NCBI RefSeq assembly: GCF_010686765.1 | Contig: NZ_JAAGWF010000018.1 | Coordinates: 62,001 to 126,000, forward strand | Direction: 5' to 3' | Origin: Geodermatophilus sabuli | GTDB taxonomy: Bacteria > Actinomycetota > Actinomycetes > Mycobacteriales > Geodermatophilaceae | Length of the DNA stretch: 64,000 nucleotides | Shown here: one piece after another, positions 8,989-18,491 of the stretch | How positions within the stretch are numbered: position 1 is the first letter of the stretch | Layout: each line of letters opens with the position of its first letter | Translations under genes and position numbers: made by a program | The notes under the pieces: generated by a model | What the model was told of the DNA's origin: nothing | Seen by the model: only the letters and a program-made list of their open reading frames with translations | Database searches by the model: none

Positions 8989-10680
8989 GTGGACCACGAC
9001 GACGACGTCGAGCTGGTGTTCCGCGCACCCCGCAGCACACCGGAGTCGCGGGCCGGCCGCCCGCCGGAGCACCGGGTGGAGCACCGTCCGGGGATGGTGG
9101 TCGAGCGGGACGTCGCCGTCCCTGTCGGCAGCGCCGGAGAGCGGGTGTACGTCGACGTCTACCGTCCCGACACCGACGTCCCGGCGGCTCCGCTGGTGAG
9201 CTGGTCGCCCTACGGCAAGCACAACCCCGCACCGATCGGGGTGATCTACCCGGCGAGCGGGGTGCGGCCCGAGCACACCGGGGCGCTGACCACCTTCGAG
9301 GCGCCCGACCCCGAGTACTGGGTGCCGCACGGCTACGCGATCGTGCTGGCCGACATCCCCGGCACCTGGTACTCCGAGGGGCGGGCGACGTACTGCTCGC
9401 CGCAGGAGGCGCGGGCGTTCGCCGACCTCGTCGAGTGGGCCGGCACCCAGCCGTGGAGCGCCGGCAAGGTGGGGCTGTCCGGGGTCTCCTACCTGACGGT
9501 GTCGCAGTGGCGGGTCGCGGAGCTCGACCCGCCGCACCTCGCGGCGATCAACCCCTGGGAGGGCTGGAGCGACACCTACCGGGAGGTGGCCCGCCACGGC
9601 GGCATCCCCGAGACCTCCTTCTGGCCCTACATCTGGGAGCGGTGGGGGGCCAGCGCCACCGAGATCGAGGACCTCGAGGCCGAGACTGCCGCGCACCCCT
9701 GGTACGACGACTTCTGGGAGTCCAAGAGCGCACGGCTCGAGGCGATCCGGGTGCCGGCGTTCGTGGTGGCCAGCTGGTCGGACCAGGGCCTGCACACCCG
9801 CGGCACACTGGAGGGCTTCCGGCGGATGTCCTCGCCGCAGAAGTGGCTGGACGTGCACGGGCGCAAGAAGTGGGCCTACTACTACGAGCCCGAGCAGGTC
9901 GAGCGGCAGCGGGCCTTCTTCGACCACTTCCTGCTCGGGCGCGACACCGGGATCGAGGACTGGCCGCGGGTGCGTGTCGAGGTCCGCCGCTCCTACTACG
10001 ACGGCGGCACCCGGACGGCGCAGCAGTGGCCGCTCGAGGACGTCGAGTACCGCCGCCTGCACCTGCGGGCCGGCGACGGCACCCTCGCCTGGGAGCCGGC
10101 CGGGCAGGAGGAGTCGGTCGGGTACTCCGCCCTCGGCAGCGGCCTGGCCCCCCACCGCGCGGCGTTCGAGATCCGGTTCGACGAGCCGGTCGAGCTGGTC
10201 GGCCACATCACCGCCGCGCTGCACGTGTCGACCACCGAGGGCGACGACCTCGACGTCTTCGTGGCGCTGTTCAAGCTCGACGCCGAGGGCCGGCAGGTCG
10301 GGTTCCCCTACTACGCCCAGTTCGAGGACGGCCCGGTCGCCGTCGGCTGGCAGCGTGCCTCCCACCGGGAGCTCGACGAGGACCGGTCGACCGAGTACCT
10401 GCCGGTGCTCGCCCACCAGCGGGAGCTGCCCGTCGACCCAGGCGAGGTGGTGCGCGTCGACGTCGAGGTGTGGCCCTCGGGCACCCGGTTCGAGGCCGGC
10501 GAGCGGCTGCTGCTGGTCGTGCAGGGCAGCGACGTCATGCGCTACCCGAAGCCGCTCACCTACGCCCGCCACGAGGACACGGTGAACCGCGGCACCCACC
10601 GGGTGCACACCGGTGGCCGGTACGACTCCCACCTGATCGTGCCGGTGCTCCCGCGGGACCGGCCTGCCGACCCGGCCTGA
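8989..10680 (+). CDS. CocE/NonD-family serine hydrolase (X-Pro dipeptidyl-peptidase S15-like)
   Basis: 563 aa, GTG start with GAGGAG just upstream. The alpha/beta-hydrolase part has the nucleophile motif GLSGVSYLTVSQW (catalytic Ser167), an SWSDQGLHTRG block that would hold the acid, and DVHGRKKW with the likely catalytic His. The C-terminal part is the jelly-roll found in cocaine esterase and acylaminoacyl esterases. There is no signal peptide, so it is cytoplasmic. Such enzymes cleave esters or amides; the substrate is unknown. Its position suggests it hydrolyses an imported ester or amide before ThDP- or THF-dependent steps. Confidence 0.88.
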   Translation: MDHDDDVELVFRAPRSTPESRAGRPPEHRVEHRPGMVVERDVAVPVGSAGERVYVDVYRPDTDVPAAPLVSWSPYGKHNPAPIGVIYPASGVRPEHTGALTTFEAPDPEYWVPHGYAIVLADIPGTWYSEGRATYCSPQEARAFADLVEWAGTQPWSAGKVGLSGVSYLTVSQWRVAELDPPHLAAINPWEGWSDTYREVARHGGIPETSFWPYIWERWGASATEIEDLEAETAAHPWYDDFWESKSARLEAIRVPAFVVASWSDQGLHTRGTLEGFRRMSSPQKWLDVHGRKKWAYYYEPEQVERQRAFFDHFLLGRDTGIEDWPRVRVEVRRSYYDGGTRTAQQWPLEDVEYRRLHLRAGDGTLAWEPAGQEESVGYSALGSGLAPHRAAFEIRFDEPVELVGHITAALHVSTTEGDDLDVFVALFKLDAEGRQVGFPYYAQFEDGPVAVGWQRASHRELDEDRSTEYLPVLAHQRELPVDPGEVVRVDVEVWPSGTRFEAGERLLLVVQGSDVMRYPKPLTYARHEDTVNRGTHRVHTGGRYDSHLIVPVLPRDRPADPA

Positions 10681-10844
10681 GGGGCACCGGTCCCGCCGGC
10701 CCGCCCGCGTCATCCGTCGCGGTCGGACTGCGACACCCGGCCCCGCAGGTGCCGTCATTGCCGTGATCCGCGGCGGAGGCGGTCTCCCTAGGGTGGTGAC
10801 CGGGACCACAGGTCCCCCTCCCCGATGAAAGGTCCCCACGGATC

Positions 10845-12206
10845 ATGTCCGCTGAAACCCTCGCCGCGGCCCTCGCCCGCGTCGGCAGCCCGGTCGACCT
10901 GCTGCGCAACGTCGCCACCCGCGCGCACACCTTCCCGGTGACGCCGGAGTTCACCAACTGGCGCTCCGAGCAACGCGCCTGGGCCGAGAGCTGCGCGCTG
11001 CTCGACCAGTCCCACCACATGACCGACCTGTTCCTGTCCGGCCCGGACGCCCTGCGCCTGCTGCGAGACCTGGCGGTCAACTCCTTCGAGGGCTTCGGCC
11101 CCGGCAAGGCCAAGCAGTACGTCGCGGTCAGCCCCGACGGGTACCTCATCGGCGACGCGATCCTGTTCCACCTCGACGAGGGCTCCTTCGACCTCGTCGG
11201 GCACCCGATGGTCCTCGACTGGGTGCAGTTCCACCTGGAGCGCGGGGACTACGACGTCACCGCCGAGCGCGACGACAACTCCGCCGTCCGCGCCTCCGGG
11301 CCGCCGGTGCTCTACCGCTACGAGCTGCAGGGCCCGACCGCCCTCGCCCTCGTGGAGCAGGCGAGCGACGGCCCCGTGCCGACCACCAAGTTCTTCAACA
11401 TGGCCGAGCTGACCATCGCGGGGCACCGGGTCCGGGCCCTGCGGCACGGCATGGCCGGGCAGCCGGGCTTCGAGTTGTTCGGGCCGTGGGCCGACGGGCA
11501 GGACGTTCTCGACGCGCTGGTGACCGCCGGCGCCGACCACGGTCTCGTGCGCGCCGGCGCCAAGGCGTACTCCACCGCCAACCTGGAGTCGGCCTGGGTG
11601 CCCGCCCCGCTGCCGGCGATCTTCGGCGACGACCCGCTGCTGCAGGCCTACCGGGAGTGGCTGCCCCTCAGCGCGATCGGGTCCCTCGGCGGCAGCCACG
11701 CCCCGGCCGACATCACCGACTACTACCTGACGCCCTACGACGTCGGCTACGCCCGCACCGTCAAGTTCGACCACGACTTCGTCGGGCGCGCGGCGCTGGA
11801 GGCGATGGCCGGCCAGCAGCGCCGGACCAAGGTCACGCTCGTCTGGAACAGCGACGACGTCACCGCCGCCGTCGGGTCGATGTACCGGGAGGGCCCCGGT
11901 GCCAAGTTCATGGACCTGCCGAAGATCCGCTACGCGCTGCACCAGGAGGACGCCGTCCTCGTCGGGGGCGAGCAGGTCGGCATCTCCCTGGACTGCGGCT
12001 ACGTCGCCAACGAGCGGCTCATGCTCTCCCTCGCCACGATCGACACCGCGCACGCCGAGCCGGGCACCGAGGTCACCGTGGTCTGGGGCGAGCAGCCGAA
12101 CACGGCCAAGCCGCAGGTCGAGGAGCACCGCCAGGTGGAGATCCGGGCGACCGTGGCGCCGGCCCCGTTCGTGCAGTTCGCCCGCGACGCCTACCGCACC
12201 CGCTGA
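10845..12206 (+). CDS. LigM-like tetrahydrofolate-dependent O-demethylase (GcvT fold)
   Basis: 453 aa, close to the length of vanillate/3-O-methylgallate O-demethylase LigM and longer than glycine-cleavage T protein. It shows the GcvT fold: YELQGPTALALVEQ, RHGMAGQPGFELFGPW, KFDHDFVGRAAL, KVTLVWNSDDV and a C-terminal GYVANERLMLSLATID barrel. Such enzymes move a methyl group from a methoxy or similar substrate to THF. A paralogue at 40937 shares the same blocks (LLRN at the N-terminus, EQRAW, HHM, AKQY, PAPLPA, YREWLP). Its own promoter probably lies in the 164-nt upstream gap. The exact methyl donor is unknown. Confidence 0.82.
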   Translation: MSAETLAAALARVGSPVDLLRNVATRAHTFPVTPEFTNWRSEQRAWAESCALLDQSHHMTDLFLSGPDALRLLRDLAVNSFEGFGPGKAKQYVAVSPDGYLIGDAILFHLDEGSFDLVGHPMVLDWVQFHLERGDYDVTAERDDNSAVRASGPPVLYRYELQGPTALALVEQASDGPVPTTKFFNMAELTIAGHRVRALRHGMAGQPGFELFGPWADGQDVLDALVTAGADHGLVRAGAKAYSTANLESAWVPAPLPAIFGDDPLLQAYREWLPLSAIGSLGGSHAPADITDYYLTPYDVGYARTVKFDHDFVGRAALEAMAGQQRRTKVTLVWNSDDVTAAVGSMYREGPGAKFMDLPKIRYALHQEDAVLVGGEQVGISLDCGYVANERLMLSLATIDTAHAEPGTEVTVVWGEQPNTAKPQVEEHRQVEIRATVAPAPFVQFARDAYRTR

Positions 12207-12210
12207 GCGT

Positions 12211-12237
12211 CGGGGGGCTCCGCGGCGGAGCCCCCCG
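12211..12237. terminator. Bidirectional hairpin terminator
   Basis: Perfect 12-bp stem CGGGGGGCTCCG/CGGAGCCCCCCG with a 3-nt loop, placed in the 37-nt gap between the convergent demethylase and response-regulator genes. It serves both strands. Confidence 0.85.
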
Positions 12238-12243
12238 ACCGCC

Positions 12244-12903
12244 TCACCGCGGCCCGGTGATGCCCTCCTTGACCGCGAGCAGCGCCGCCTGGGTGCGCGA
12301 GGTGAGACCGAGCTTGGTGAGCAGATGGCTCACGTGCGTCCGGGCCGTGCGCTCGCTGATCGTCAGGTGAGCGGCGATCTCCTTGTTGGTGCGGCCCTCG
12401 GCCACCAGTGCCAGCACCTCCCGCTCCCGGGCGGTGAGGACGCCGACGCCGGTGCGGGGCCGGCGCAGCTCCTCGGTGAGCCGGCGGGTGACGGCGGCGT
12501 CGAGGAACACCTCGTCGCGCACCGCGGCCCGGAGCGCGGCGTCCACCTCGGCCGGCCCGGCGTCCTTGAGCAGGTAGCCCGACGCGCCGTTGCCCAGGGC
12601 CGCGTGCACCCGTTCGGTCTCGCCGAAGCTGGTCAGCACGACCACGCGGACACCGGGGTGCCGCCGGACGATCTCGGCGGTGGCGGCCACGCCGTCCATC
12701 CCCGGCATGAGCAGGTCGATGAGGACGACGTCGGGCAGGCCGTCGTGGGCGGCCATCCGCTCCAGCTGGTCGAGCGCCTCCTGCCCGTCGGCGGCCTCAC
12801 CGGCCACGGCGACGTCCCCCAGCGCCTCCAGGTAGGCGACCACGCCACGGCGGACGACGGCGTGGTCGTCGACGACGAGGACGGTGAGCTCCGGCGCGGT
12901 CAC
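12244..12903 (-). CDS. NarL/FixJ-family response regulator
   Basis: 219 aa. Receiver domain with acidic pair VVDDHAVV, phospho-acceptor Asp63 ([12 protein letters not shown]) and LLKDAG. C-terminal LuxR-type [23 protein letters not shown] then [24 protein letters not shown] start at 12903 overlaps the stop of the upstream kinase (GTGA), so the pair is translationally coupled. The target genes are not shown by the sequence; the adjacent demethylase and ABC genes are candidates only by position. Confidence 0.95.
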   Translation of the reverse strand: MTAPELTVLVVDDHAVVRRGVVAYLEALGDVAVAGEAADGQEALDQLERMAAHDGLPDVVLIDLLMPGMDGVAATAEIVRRHPGVRVVVLTSFGETERVHAALGNGASGYLLKDAGPAEVDAALRAAVRDEVFLDAAVTRRLTEELRRPRTGVGVLTAREREVLALVAEGRTNKEIAAHLTISERTARTHVSHLLTKLGLTSRTQAALLAVKEGITGPR

Positions 12904-14474
12904 GACGTGGCCGCCCAGTGCGCCCCGGCGCCGGTGGGCACCGTCCGCGGCAACGGCAGGGTCAGGCGCAGCCGGGTACCTCCGCCTCCGACGTCCCGGA
13001 CCCGCACCACCCCGCCCCAGCGGGCCGCCCGCTCGCGCATCGCCGTCATGCCGAAGCCGCTGGAGCCGGCGGCACCGGCCGCCGTCCGGCTCCCGTCGCC
13101 GAGCCCGATCCCGTCGTCGACGACCTCCGCCGTCAGCCGGCGGCGCCGGCTGCTGTCGGCCAGCGCCAGCCGGACGGCGACCCGGGAGGCGGAGGCGTGC
13201 TTCACGCTGTTGTGGACGGCCTCGGCGACGACGCGGTAGACGTCCTCCACGAGGTCGGGGTCGAGGCCGGCGAGCTCGTCCGACGGGTCGCGGACCGCCA
13301 GGGTCACCCGCAGGCCGGACCGGGCGGCGGTGGTGTCCGCGAGCGACTGCAGCGCCGGGACCAGCCCCGGACCGGCCGGGGTCACCGGCCGCAGCTCGAC
13401 GACCATCCCGCGCAGGTCGGCCAGCACGTCCTCGGCCACGCCGGAGAGCTCCTCGGCGACGCGGGCCACCTGCTCCGGCGGGGGCGGCAGGCCCCGGCCC
13501 ACCAGCACGCCGAGCGACTTGGCCTGCATCATGATCGAGAACACCTGCTGGACGACCGAGTCGTGCAGGTCGCGGGCCAGCCGCTGGCGCTCCTCCCGGC
13601 GCGCCACCTCGCTCTCCCGTTCCAGCCGGGACGCCTGGTCGACGGCCATCGCCGCCTGCTCGGCCATCGCCACGAGGAAGGACAGGTCGGTGTCCCCGAC
13701 CGTCCGGCCCGGCGCGAAGAACGCGTTGAGGACGCCGACCAGCTGGCCGCGGGCGACCAGCGGCACGCTGGCGAACGCGTCCCACCGCGGATGGCGCAGG
13801 AAGTCCTGCATCGGCTCCCAGGCCGGGTCGTGCATGACCTCGTCGTAGCGGTGCGGCAGCACGACCGGTCCCCCGCCGGCGAGCGCCTCCAGGGTGACCA
13901 GCCGCGCACCGCGGGCGTGGCACTCCTGCAGCTTCTCGAAGAACCCGGAGGTCCGGCCGAAGCCGGCGGCGCCCATGACGTGCAGCCGGTCACCGACGGA
14001 GTTCACCGTCAGGATCTGCACGCCGGCCAGCGCGTCGGCCTGGAGGACCTCCTGGGCGAGGGTCTCCAGGGTGCTGGTCAGCGACCGTTCGGAGGCGACC
14101 CGGGAGGCCGCCTTGGCGATCGCCGCCAGCCGGCGCTGGTGCAGCCGGCTCTCGGTGACGTCGCGGAAGGCCACCACCCAGCGGTCGGTGCCGGGGACCG
14201 GGTCCAGCACGTAGGAGAACTCGCGGACGGTGCCGGCCGCCGGCTCCCACTCGGCCGTGCGGTCACCCCCGCCGTCACCGGCACCCGGGCGGAACGGCGA
14301 CCGCCGGCCCGGGAGGTCGTCGGGGTCCAGGCCGCAGAGGGCCGCGGCGGCCGCGTTCCCGGCCACGAAGACCCCGCCGGCGTCGATCTCCGCCAGCCCT
14401 TCACCGGTGTGCTGCAGGACCTCGTCCGCCCACCCGTGCGGGGCAGCCGGGACCGGACTCCGACCGGGGTCCAC
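12900..14474 (-). CDS. Cytoplasmic sensor histidine kinase (PAS-GAF-HisKA_3)
   Basis: 524 aa from a GTG at 14474 that has a GAGGAGG site upstream. Order: PAS domain (about residues 15-105, ending in [15 protein letters not shown]), GAF domain (about 130-280), dimerisation/phosphoacceptor helix [17 protein letters not shown] with His304, and an ATPase domain with DDGIGLGDG and [11 protein letters not shown]. No membrane helices, so it senses an intracellular signal, ligand or redox state. It pairs with the overlapping response regulator at 12244. Confidence 0.92.
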   Translation of the reverse strand: MDPGRSPVPAAPHGWADEVLQHTGEGLAEIDAGGVFVAGNAAAAALCGLDPDDLPGRRSPFRPGAGDGGGDRTAEWEPAAGTVREFSYVLDPVPGTDRWVVAFRDVTESRLHQRRLAAIAKAASRVASERSLTSTLETLAQEVLQADALAGVQILTVNSVGDRLHVMGAAGFGRTSGFFEKLQECHARGARLVTLEALAGGGPVVLPHRYDEVMHDPAWEPMQDFLRHPRWDAFASVPLVARGQLVGVLNAFFAPGRTVGDTDLSFLVAMAEQAAMAVDQASRLERESEVARREERQRLARDLHDSVVQQVFSIMMQAKSLGVLVGRGLPPPPEQVARVAEELSGVAEDVLADLRGMVVELRPVTPAGPGLVPALQSLADTTAARSGLRVTLAVRDPSDELAGLDPDLVEDVYRVVAEAVHNSVKHASASRVAVRLALADSSRRRRLTAEVVDDGIGLGDGSRTAAGAAGSSGFGMTAMRERAARWGGVVRVRDVGGGGTRLRLTLPLPRTVPTGAGAHWAATS

Positions 14475-14681
14475 GTCGACCTCCTCGTGACGGCACGGAC
14501 GGCGGGGACCGGCCGTCCGCCCCCATCCTGCCCGGGCGCTGCCGGGCGGCGACCGGTGGCCGCACGGGCCGTTCCGACGCCGGAGCGCCGGCCGGTCTTG
14601 GCGAGACTCGCCGAAGTCCGTGCGGCGGATTCGTGAGACCGGACACACCAGTCGCGGCCCCGGGACGCCGATAGAGCCCAC

Positions 14682-16313
14682 ATGGCACGCAGGCTCACCA
14701 GCGCGGGGATCTCCACCCGACCGCAGCTCGCCCCTGCCGCCGCACCGTCCGAGTGGTGGCGCAGTGCGGTGGTCTACCAGGTGTACCTGCGCTCGTTCGC
14801 CGACAGCGACGGCGACGGGATCGGTGACCTGACCGGCCTGCGCCAGCGGCTGCCCTACCTCGCCTGGCTCGGCGTCGACGCCCTCTGGATCAACCCGCAC
14901 TACCCCTCGGGTGGGGCCGACGGCGGCTACGACGTCATCGACTACCGCGCGGTCGACCCCGACTACGGCGACGTCGCGGACCTCGAGGCGCTGGTGGACG
15001 ACGCCCGCCGGCTCGGCCTCCGGGTGGTGCTGGACGTGGTGCCGAACCACACCTCCGACCGGCACGCCTGGTTCCAGGCCGCGCTGGCCGACCCGCACTG
15101 CCCTGAGGCGGCCCGGTACCACTTCGCGCCGCCGTCGGAGGAGCCGCCGAACAACTGGCAGTCGCTGTTCGGCGGGCCGGCGTGGTCGCGCACGCCCGAC
15201 GGCCGCTGGTACCTGCACCTGTTCGCCCCGGAGCAGCCCGACCTGAACTGGCGGGACCCGGCCGTGGCGGCCGACTTCGAGGAGACCCTGCGGTTCTGGC
15301 TGGACCGCGGCGTCAGCGGCTTCCGGGTGGACGTCGCCTACGGCCTGTACAAGGACGCCGCGCTCCGGGACAACCCGGGCGTCTACGCCCCCACCCTCTT
15401 CGGGCACGGCCCGGAACAGGCCATGACCTGGAACCAGCCCGAGGTGCACGACGTCTGGCGTCGCTGGCGGGAGATCTGCGACGAGTACCCGGGCACCATG
15501 CTCGTCGGCGAGGTCTGCCTGGCCGACCTGGAGCAGGTCGCGCTCTACTCGCGGCCCGACGAGATGCACCAGTCGCTGTCGTTCCGGCTGCTGAAGTCGC
15601 CGTGGGACACCACGTCCTTCGCCGAGGCGATCAGCAGCGCGCTGGACTCCTTCGCGACGGTGGGCGCCCCGGTGTCCTGGGTGCTGGGCAACCACGACAA
15701 GGACCGTCAGGTCACCCGCTTCGGCGGCGGGGCCGTGGGCCGCGCCCGCGCCCGGGCCGCGGCGCTGCTGATGCTGGCCCTGCCCGGCTCGGCCTACCTC
15801 TACGCCGGCGACGAGCTGGGCCTGCCCCAGGCCACCGTGCCCGACGAGGCGAAGCGGGACCCGATCTTCCTCCGCAGCGGCGGTACGCGGTCCGGCCGCG
15901 ACGGCTGCCGCATCCCGATGCCCTGGAACGCGACGTCCGGCGTCGGTTTCTCCCCCGACGCCGCCGCCGACCCGTGGCTGCCGATCCCCGCCGACTGGGG
16001 CCGGTACGCCGTCTCCCGGCAGACGTCCCGCAGCGGCTCGACCCTCAACCTGCACCGGCGGGCCCTGGCCCTGCGCAAGGAGCACCCCGCCTTCGGCTCC
16101 GGCCGGGCGACGGTCAGCACGCAGGGCGACGTCCTGACGGTGCGCTGCGCCGGGGACGACGAGACGGTGCGGTGCGTGGTCAACATGGGCGCGGAGACGG
16201 TCCTGGTCGGGGACGCCGGCCCGGTCCTGCTCGCCTCGACCGCGCGTGTGCGGCGCTCCGGCGACACCGTCGCGCTGCCGCCCAACAGCGCCGTGTGGCT
16301 GACCGAGAGCTGA
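14682..16313 (+). CDS. GH13 alpha-glucosidase / oligo-1,6-glucosidase-like
   Basis: 543 aa. The GH13 conserved regions are all present: DVVPNHTS, GFRVDVAYG (nucleophile Asp217), LVGEVCL (acid/base Glu277) and VLGNHDKDR (Asp339), plus the SFADSDGDGIGDLTG calcium/loop motif near the N-terminus. There is no signal peptide, so it probably hydrolyses imported maltose- or isomaltose-type oligosaccharides or trehalose in the cytoplasm. It is a single gene, divergent from the kinase. The 207-nt upstream gap should hold both promoters. Confidence 0.92.
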   Translation: MARRLTSAGISTRPQLAPAAAPSEWWRSAVVYQVYLRSFADSDGDGIGDLTGLRQRLPYLAWLGVDALWINPHYPSGGADGGYDVIDYRAVDPDYGDVADLEALVDDARRLGLRVVLDVVPNHTSDRHAWFQAALADPHCPEAARYHFAPPSEEPPNNWQSLFGGPAWSRTPDGRWYLHLFAPEQPDLNWRDPAVAADFEETLRFWLDRGVSGFRVDVAYGLYKDAALRDNPGVYAPTLFGHGPEQAMTWNQPEVHDVWRRWREICDEYPGTMLVGEVCLADLEQVALYSRPDEMHQSLSFRLLKSPWDTTSFAEAISSALDSFATVGAPVSWVLGNHDKDRQVTRFGGGAVGRARARAAALLMLALPGSAYLYAGDELGLPQATVPDEAKRDPIFLRSGGTRSGRDGCRIPMPWNATSGVGFSPDAAADPWLPIPADWGRYAVSRQTSRSGSTLNLHRRALALRKEHPAFGSGRATVSTQGDVLTVRCAGDDETVRCVVNMGAETVLVGDAGPVLLASTARVRRSGDTVALPPNSAVWLTES

Positions 16314-16331
16314 CCTCCGCGGGCGCGCCGG

Positions 16332-16940
16332 TCAGCGCGGGGCCGCGCGCAGGCCGGAGAAGGCGGTGGTGACGAGGGCGTCGGCGAGGGCGTCGGCGGA
16401 CAGGCCGCCGTCGGGCCGGTACCACTCGGTCAGCGAGTTGACGGTGCCGAACAGCAGCCGGCCGGTGACGGCGGGGTCGACGTCGGGACGGACGTCACCC
16501 TCCTCCGCGGCGGCCCGGACCAGGTCGGTGACGAACCGGTCGAACGCGCGCCGGCGGGCGAGCGCGGCCCGCTCGACGGCGGAGTTGCCGCGCACCCGCA
16601 GCAGCAGGGTGACCGACGGCAGCTCGGCGGTGAGCACTCGCACCGAGCCGCGGACCACGTGCTCGAGGCGGTCGATGGCCGGTCCGGTGGTGGCGCCGGG
16701 CTCCTCGGTGACCGCCGACAGGGCGTCCAGCGCCCGGTCCAGGGCCAGGCGGAGCAGCTCGCCCTTGCTCGGCACGTGGTGGTAGATGGCCGACTTGGTG
16801 ATGCCCAGCCGGGCCGCCAGCTCGTCCATGCTGGTCGCCTCGTAGCCGCGCTCGATGAACGCGGCGACGGCGACGTCCAGCAGGGACTCCAGGGAGTGCC
16901 CGGGCCGCCCGCGCCGTCCGGTGACCGCTCCGGTCGTCAC
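16332..16940 (-). CDS. TetR-family repressor, PaaR-like
   Basis: 202 aa. N-terminal HTH: DVAVAAFIERGYEATSMDEL then AARLGITKSAIYHHVPSKGE; the C-terminal ligand-binding domain is the TetR_C type. GTG start overlaps the paaK stop (GTGA), so it is co-expressed with paaK. In actinobacteria such regulators bind phenylacetyl-CoA and release the paa promoters. Two palindromes of TetR type lie between paaK and paaA (see 18342 and 18441). Assignment to phenylacetate control is by context. Confidence 0.9.
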   Translation of the reverse strand: MTTGAVTGRRGRPGHSLESLLDVAVAAFIERGYEATSMDELAARLGITKSAIYHHVPSKGELLRLALDRALDALSAVTEEPGATTGPAIDRLEHVVRGSVRVLTAELPSVTLLLRVRGNSAVERAALARRRAFDRFVTDLVRAAAEEGDVRPDVDPAVTGRLLFGTVNSLTEWYRPDGGLSADALADALVTTAFSGLRAAPR

Positions 16941-18277
16941 GTCCGCTCACGCCGGTCGGACAGGCGCTGGAGCTTGCCGACCGACCGGGGCAGCGTCTCG
17001 GGGTCCACGACGACGACGTCCAGGCTGGTGCCGACGGTGTCCTGCACGCCCTGCGCGACCTCGGCGGCCGCCGGGCCCCGGCGCTCCGGCGGGCAGTCGG
17101 GGCGCGCCTCGACCTCGACGGTGAGGTGGTCCAGCCGGCCGCGGGTGGTCAGCACCAGCCGGAAGTGCGGCGACAGGCCCGGCGTCCGCAGGACGACCTC
17201 CTCCACCTGGGTGGGGAAGAGGTTCACCCCGCGCAGGATGATCATGTCGTCGGTGCGACCGGTGATCTTCTCCATGCGCCGCATCCCGGGCCGGGCGGTA
17301 CCGGGCAGCAGGCGGGTGAGGTCCCGGGTGCGGTAGCGGACGACCGGCATGGCCTCCTTGGTCAGCGAGGTGAACACCAGCTCCCCCTGCTCCCCCTCGG
17401 GCAGGACCTCCCCGGTGAGCGGGTCGATCACCTCGGGGAGGAAGAGGTCCTCCCAGACGTGCAGGCCGTCCTTGGTCTCGACGCACTCCTGGGCGACCCC
17501 TGGCCCCATCACCTCGGACAGGCCGTAGATGTCCACGGCGTCGAGGTCCAGGCGGTCCTCGATCTCCTGCCGCATCTGCTCGGTCCACGGCTCGGCGCCG
17601 AAGATGCCGATCTCCAGGGAGCTGGCCCGCGGGTCGAGCCCCTGCCGCTCGAACTCGTCGACGAGGGCGAGCACGTAGGACGGCGTCCCCATGAAGACGC
17701 GCGGCCGGAAGTCCGTGATCAGCTGCACCTGCCGCGGGGTCATGCCGCCGGAGACGGGGACGACGGTGCAGCCCAGCTCCTCGGCGCCGTAGTGCGCCCC
17801 GAGCCCGCCGGTGAACAGCCCGTACCCGTACGCGTTGTGCAGGACGTCGCCCGCCCGCCCGCCGGCCGCCCGGATGGACCGGGCCATCACCATCGCCCAG
17901 GTGCGGAGATCCCGCTCGGTGTAGCCGACGACGGTGGGCCGGCCGGTGGTGCCCGACGAGGCGTGCAGCCGGCGCACCTGCTCCCGGGGGACGGCGAACA
18001 TGCCGAACGGGTAGTTCTCCCGCAGGTCGGCCTTGCTGGTCGTCGGGAACCGCGCGAGGTCCGCCAGCGACCGGCAGTCGTCGGGGTGCACGCCGGCGGC
18101 GTCGAAGGCCGCCCGGTAGTGCGGGACGTTCTCGTAGGCGTGCCGCAGGGTCCACCGCAGCCGCTCCAGCTGCAGGGCGCGGAGCTCGTCGACGCCGATC
18201 CGCTCCGCGGGATCGAGCAGGGCCGGGTCGGGCGCCGTCCCCACCCGGCGGGCGGTCCGGCCGGTCGCAGCCGTCAT
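16937..18277 (-). CDS. paaK: Phenylacetate-CoA ligase
   Basis: 446 aa, ATG at 18277 with CGGAGG upstream. It activates phenylacetate to phenylacetyl-CoA using ATP. Family marks: the P-loop HASSGTTGRPTVVGYTERD, YGLSEVMGPGV, YRTRDLTRLL, and ITGRTDDMIILRGVNLFPTQ with the C-terminal domain. It supplies the substrate of the PaaABCE epoxidase encoded divergently. Followed by the overlapping TetR gene. Confidence 0.95.
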   Translation of the reverse strand: MTAATGRTARRVGTAPDPALLDPAERIGVDELRALQLERLRWTLRHAYENVPHYRAAFDAAGVHPDDCRSLADLARFPTTSKADLRENYPFGMFAVPREQVRRLHASSGTTGRPTVVGYTERDLRTWAMVMARSIRAAGGRAGDVLHNAYGYGLFTGGLGAHYGAEELGCTVVPVSGGMTPRQVQLITDFRPRVFMGTPSYVLALVDEFERQGLDPRASSLEIGIFGAEPWTEQMRQEIEDRLDLDAVDIYGLSEVMGPGVAQECVETKDGLHVWEDLFLPEVIDPLTGEVLPEGEQGELVFTSLTKEAMPVVRYRTRDLTRLLPGTARPGMRRMEKITGRTDDMIILRGVNLFPTQVEEVVLRTPGLSPHFRLVLTTRGRLDHLTVEVEARPDCPPERRGPAAAEVAQGVQDTVGTSLDVVVVDPETLPRSVGKLQRLSDRRERT

Positions 18278-18341
18278 GACGGGCCTCCGTGGGTCGCGAC
18301 GTCGTCCCCCGGACGGCCCGCGGGGTGGACCCCCGCCGTCA

Positions 18342-18363
18342 TTACCGACCGGATGGTCAGGCA
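18342..18363. promoter_or_regulatory. TetR-type operator, paaK side
   Basis: TTACCGACCG-GA-TGGTCAGGCA, 65 nt upstream of the paaK start. It matches the left half of the paaA-side palindrome exactly and the right half with changes. Probable binding site of the TetR/PaaR-like regulator. Confidence 0.65.
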
Positions 18364-18409
18364 ACCAACTCCCCCGGCGGGCGCGCTGTCAAGCCCGGCG
18401 CTCGACGGG

Positions 18410-18438
18410 TTGTGCCGCTCCCGGCGGTCGGGCAGACT
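18410..18438 (+). promoter_or_regulatory. Possible paaA promoter
   Basis: TTGTGC, a 17-nt spacer, then CAGACT; the transcription start would fall in the operator at 18441, which fits repression by occlusion. The -10 box is a weak match. Confidence 0.35.
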
Positions 18439-18440
18439 GA

Positions 18441-18462
18441 TTACCGACCGTGCGGTCAGTAA
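18441..18462. promoter_or_regulatory. TetR-type operator, paaA side
   Basis: TTACCGACCG-TG-CGGTCAGTAA, a 22-bp palindrome with one mismatch pair, 30 nt before the paaA start. The best operator candidate for the PaaR-like repressor encoded at 16332. Confidence 0.75.
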
Positions 18463-18491
18463 ATGTCCGCCGTCTTCACCGAGGGGACGAG

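Noticed and set aside
10845-12206. Dimethylsulfoniopropionate demethylase (DmdA) or plain glycine-cleavage T protein
   Set aside because: Both LigM-like proteins are 80-100 residues longer than those families and share LigM-type blocks; no gcvH/gcvP or DMSP genes are near.
12900-16085. A 1061-codon open frame on the minus strand spanning the kinase and the GH13 gene
   Set aside because: Only the part from 14474 down to 12900 has kinase domains; the upstream part is the antisense shadow of the alpha-glucosidase gene. A GTG with a good ribosome binding site marks the real start.
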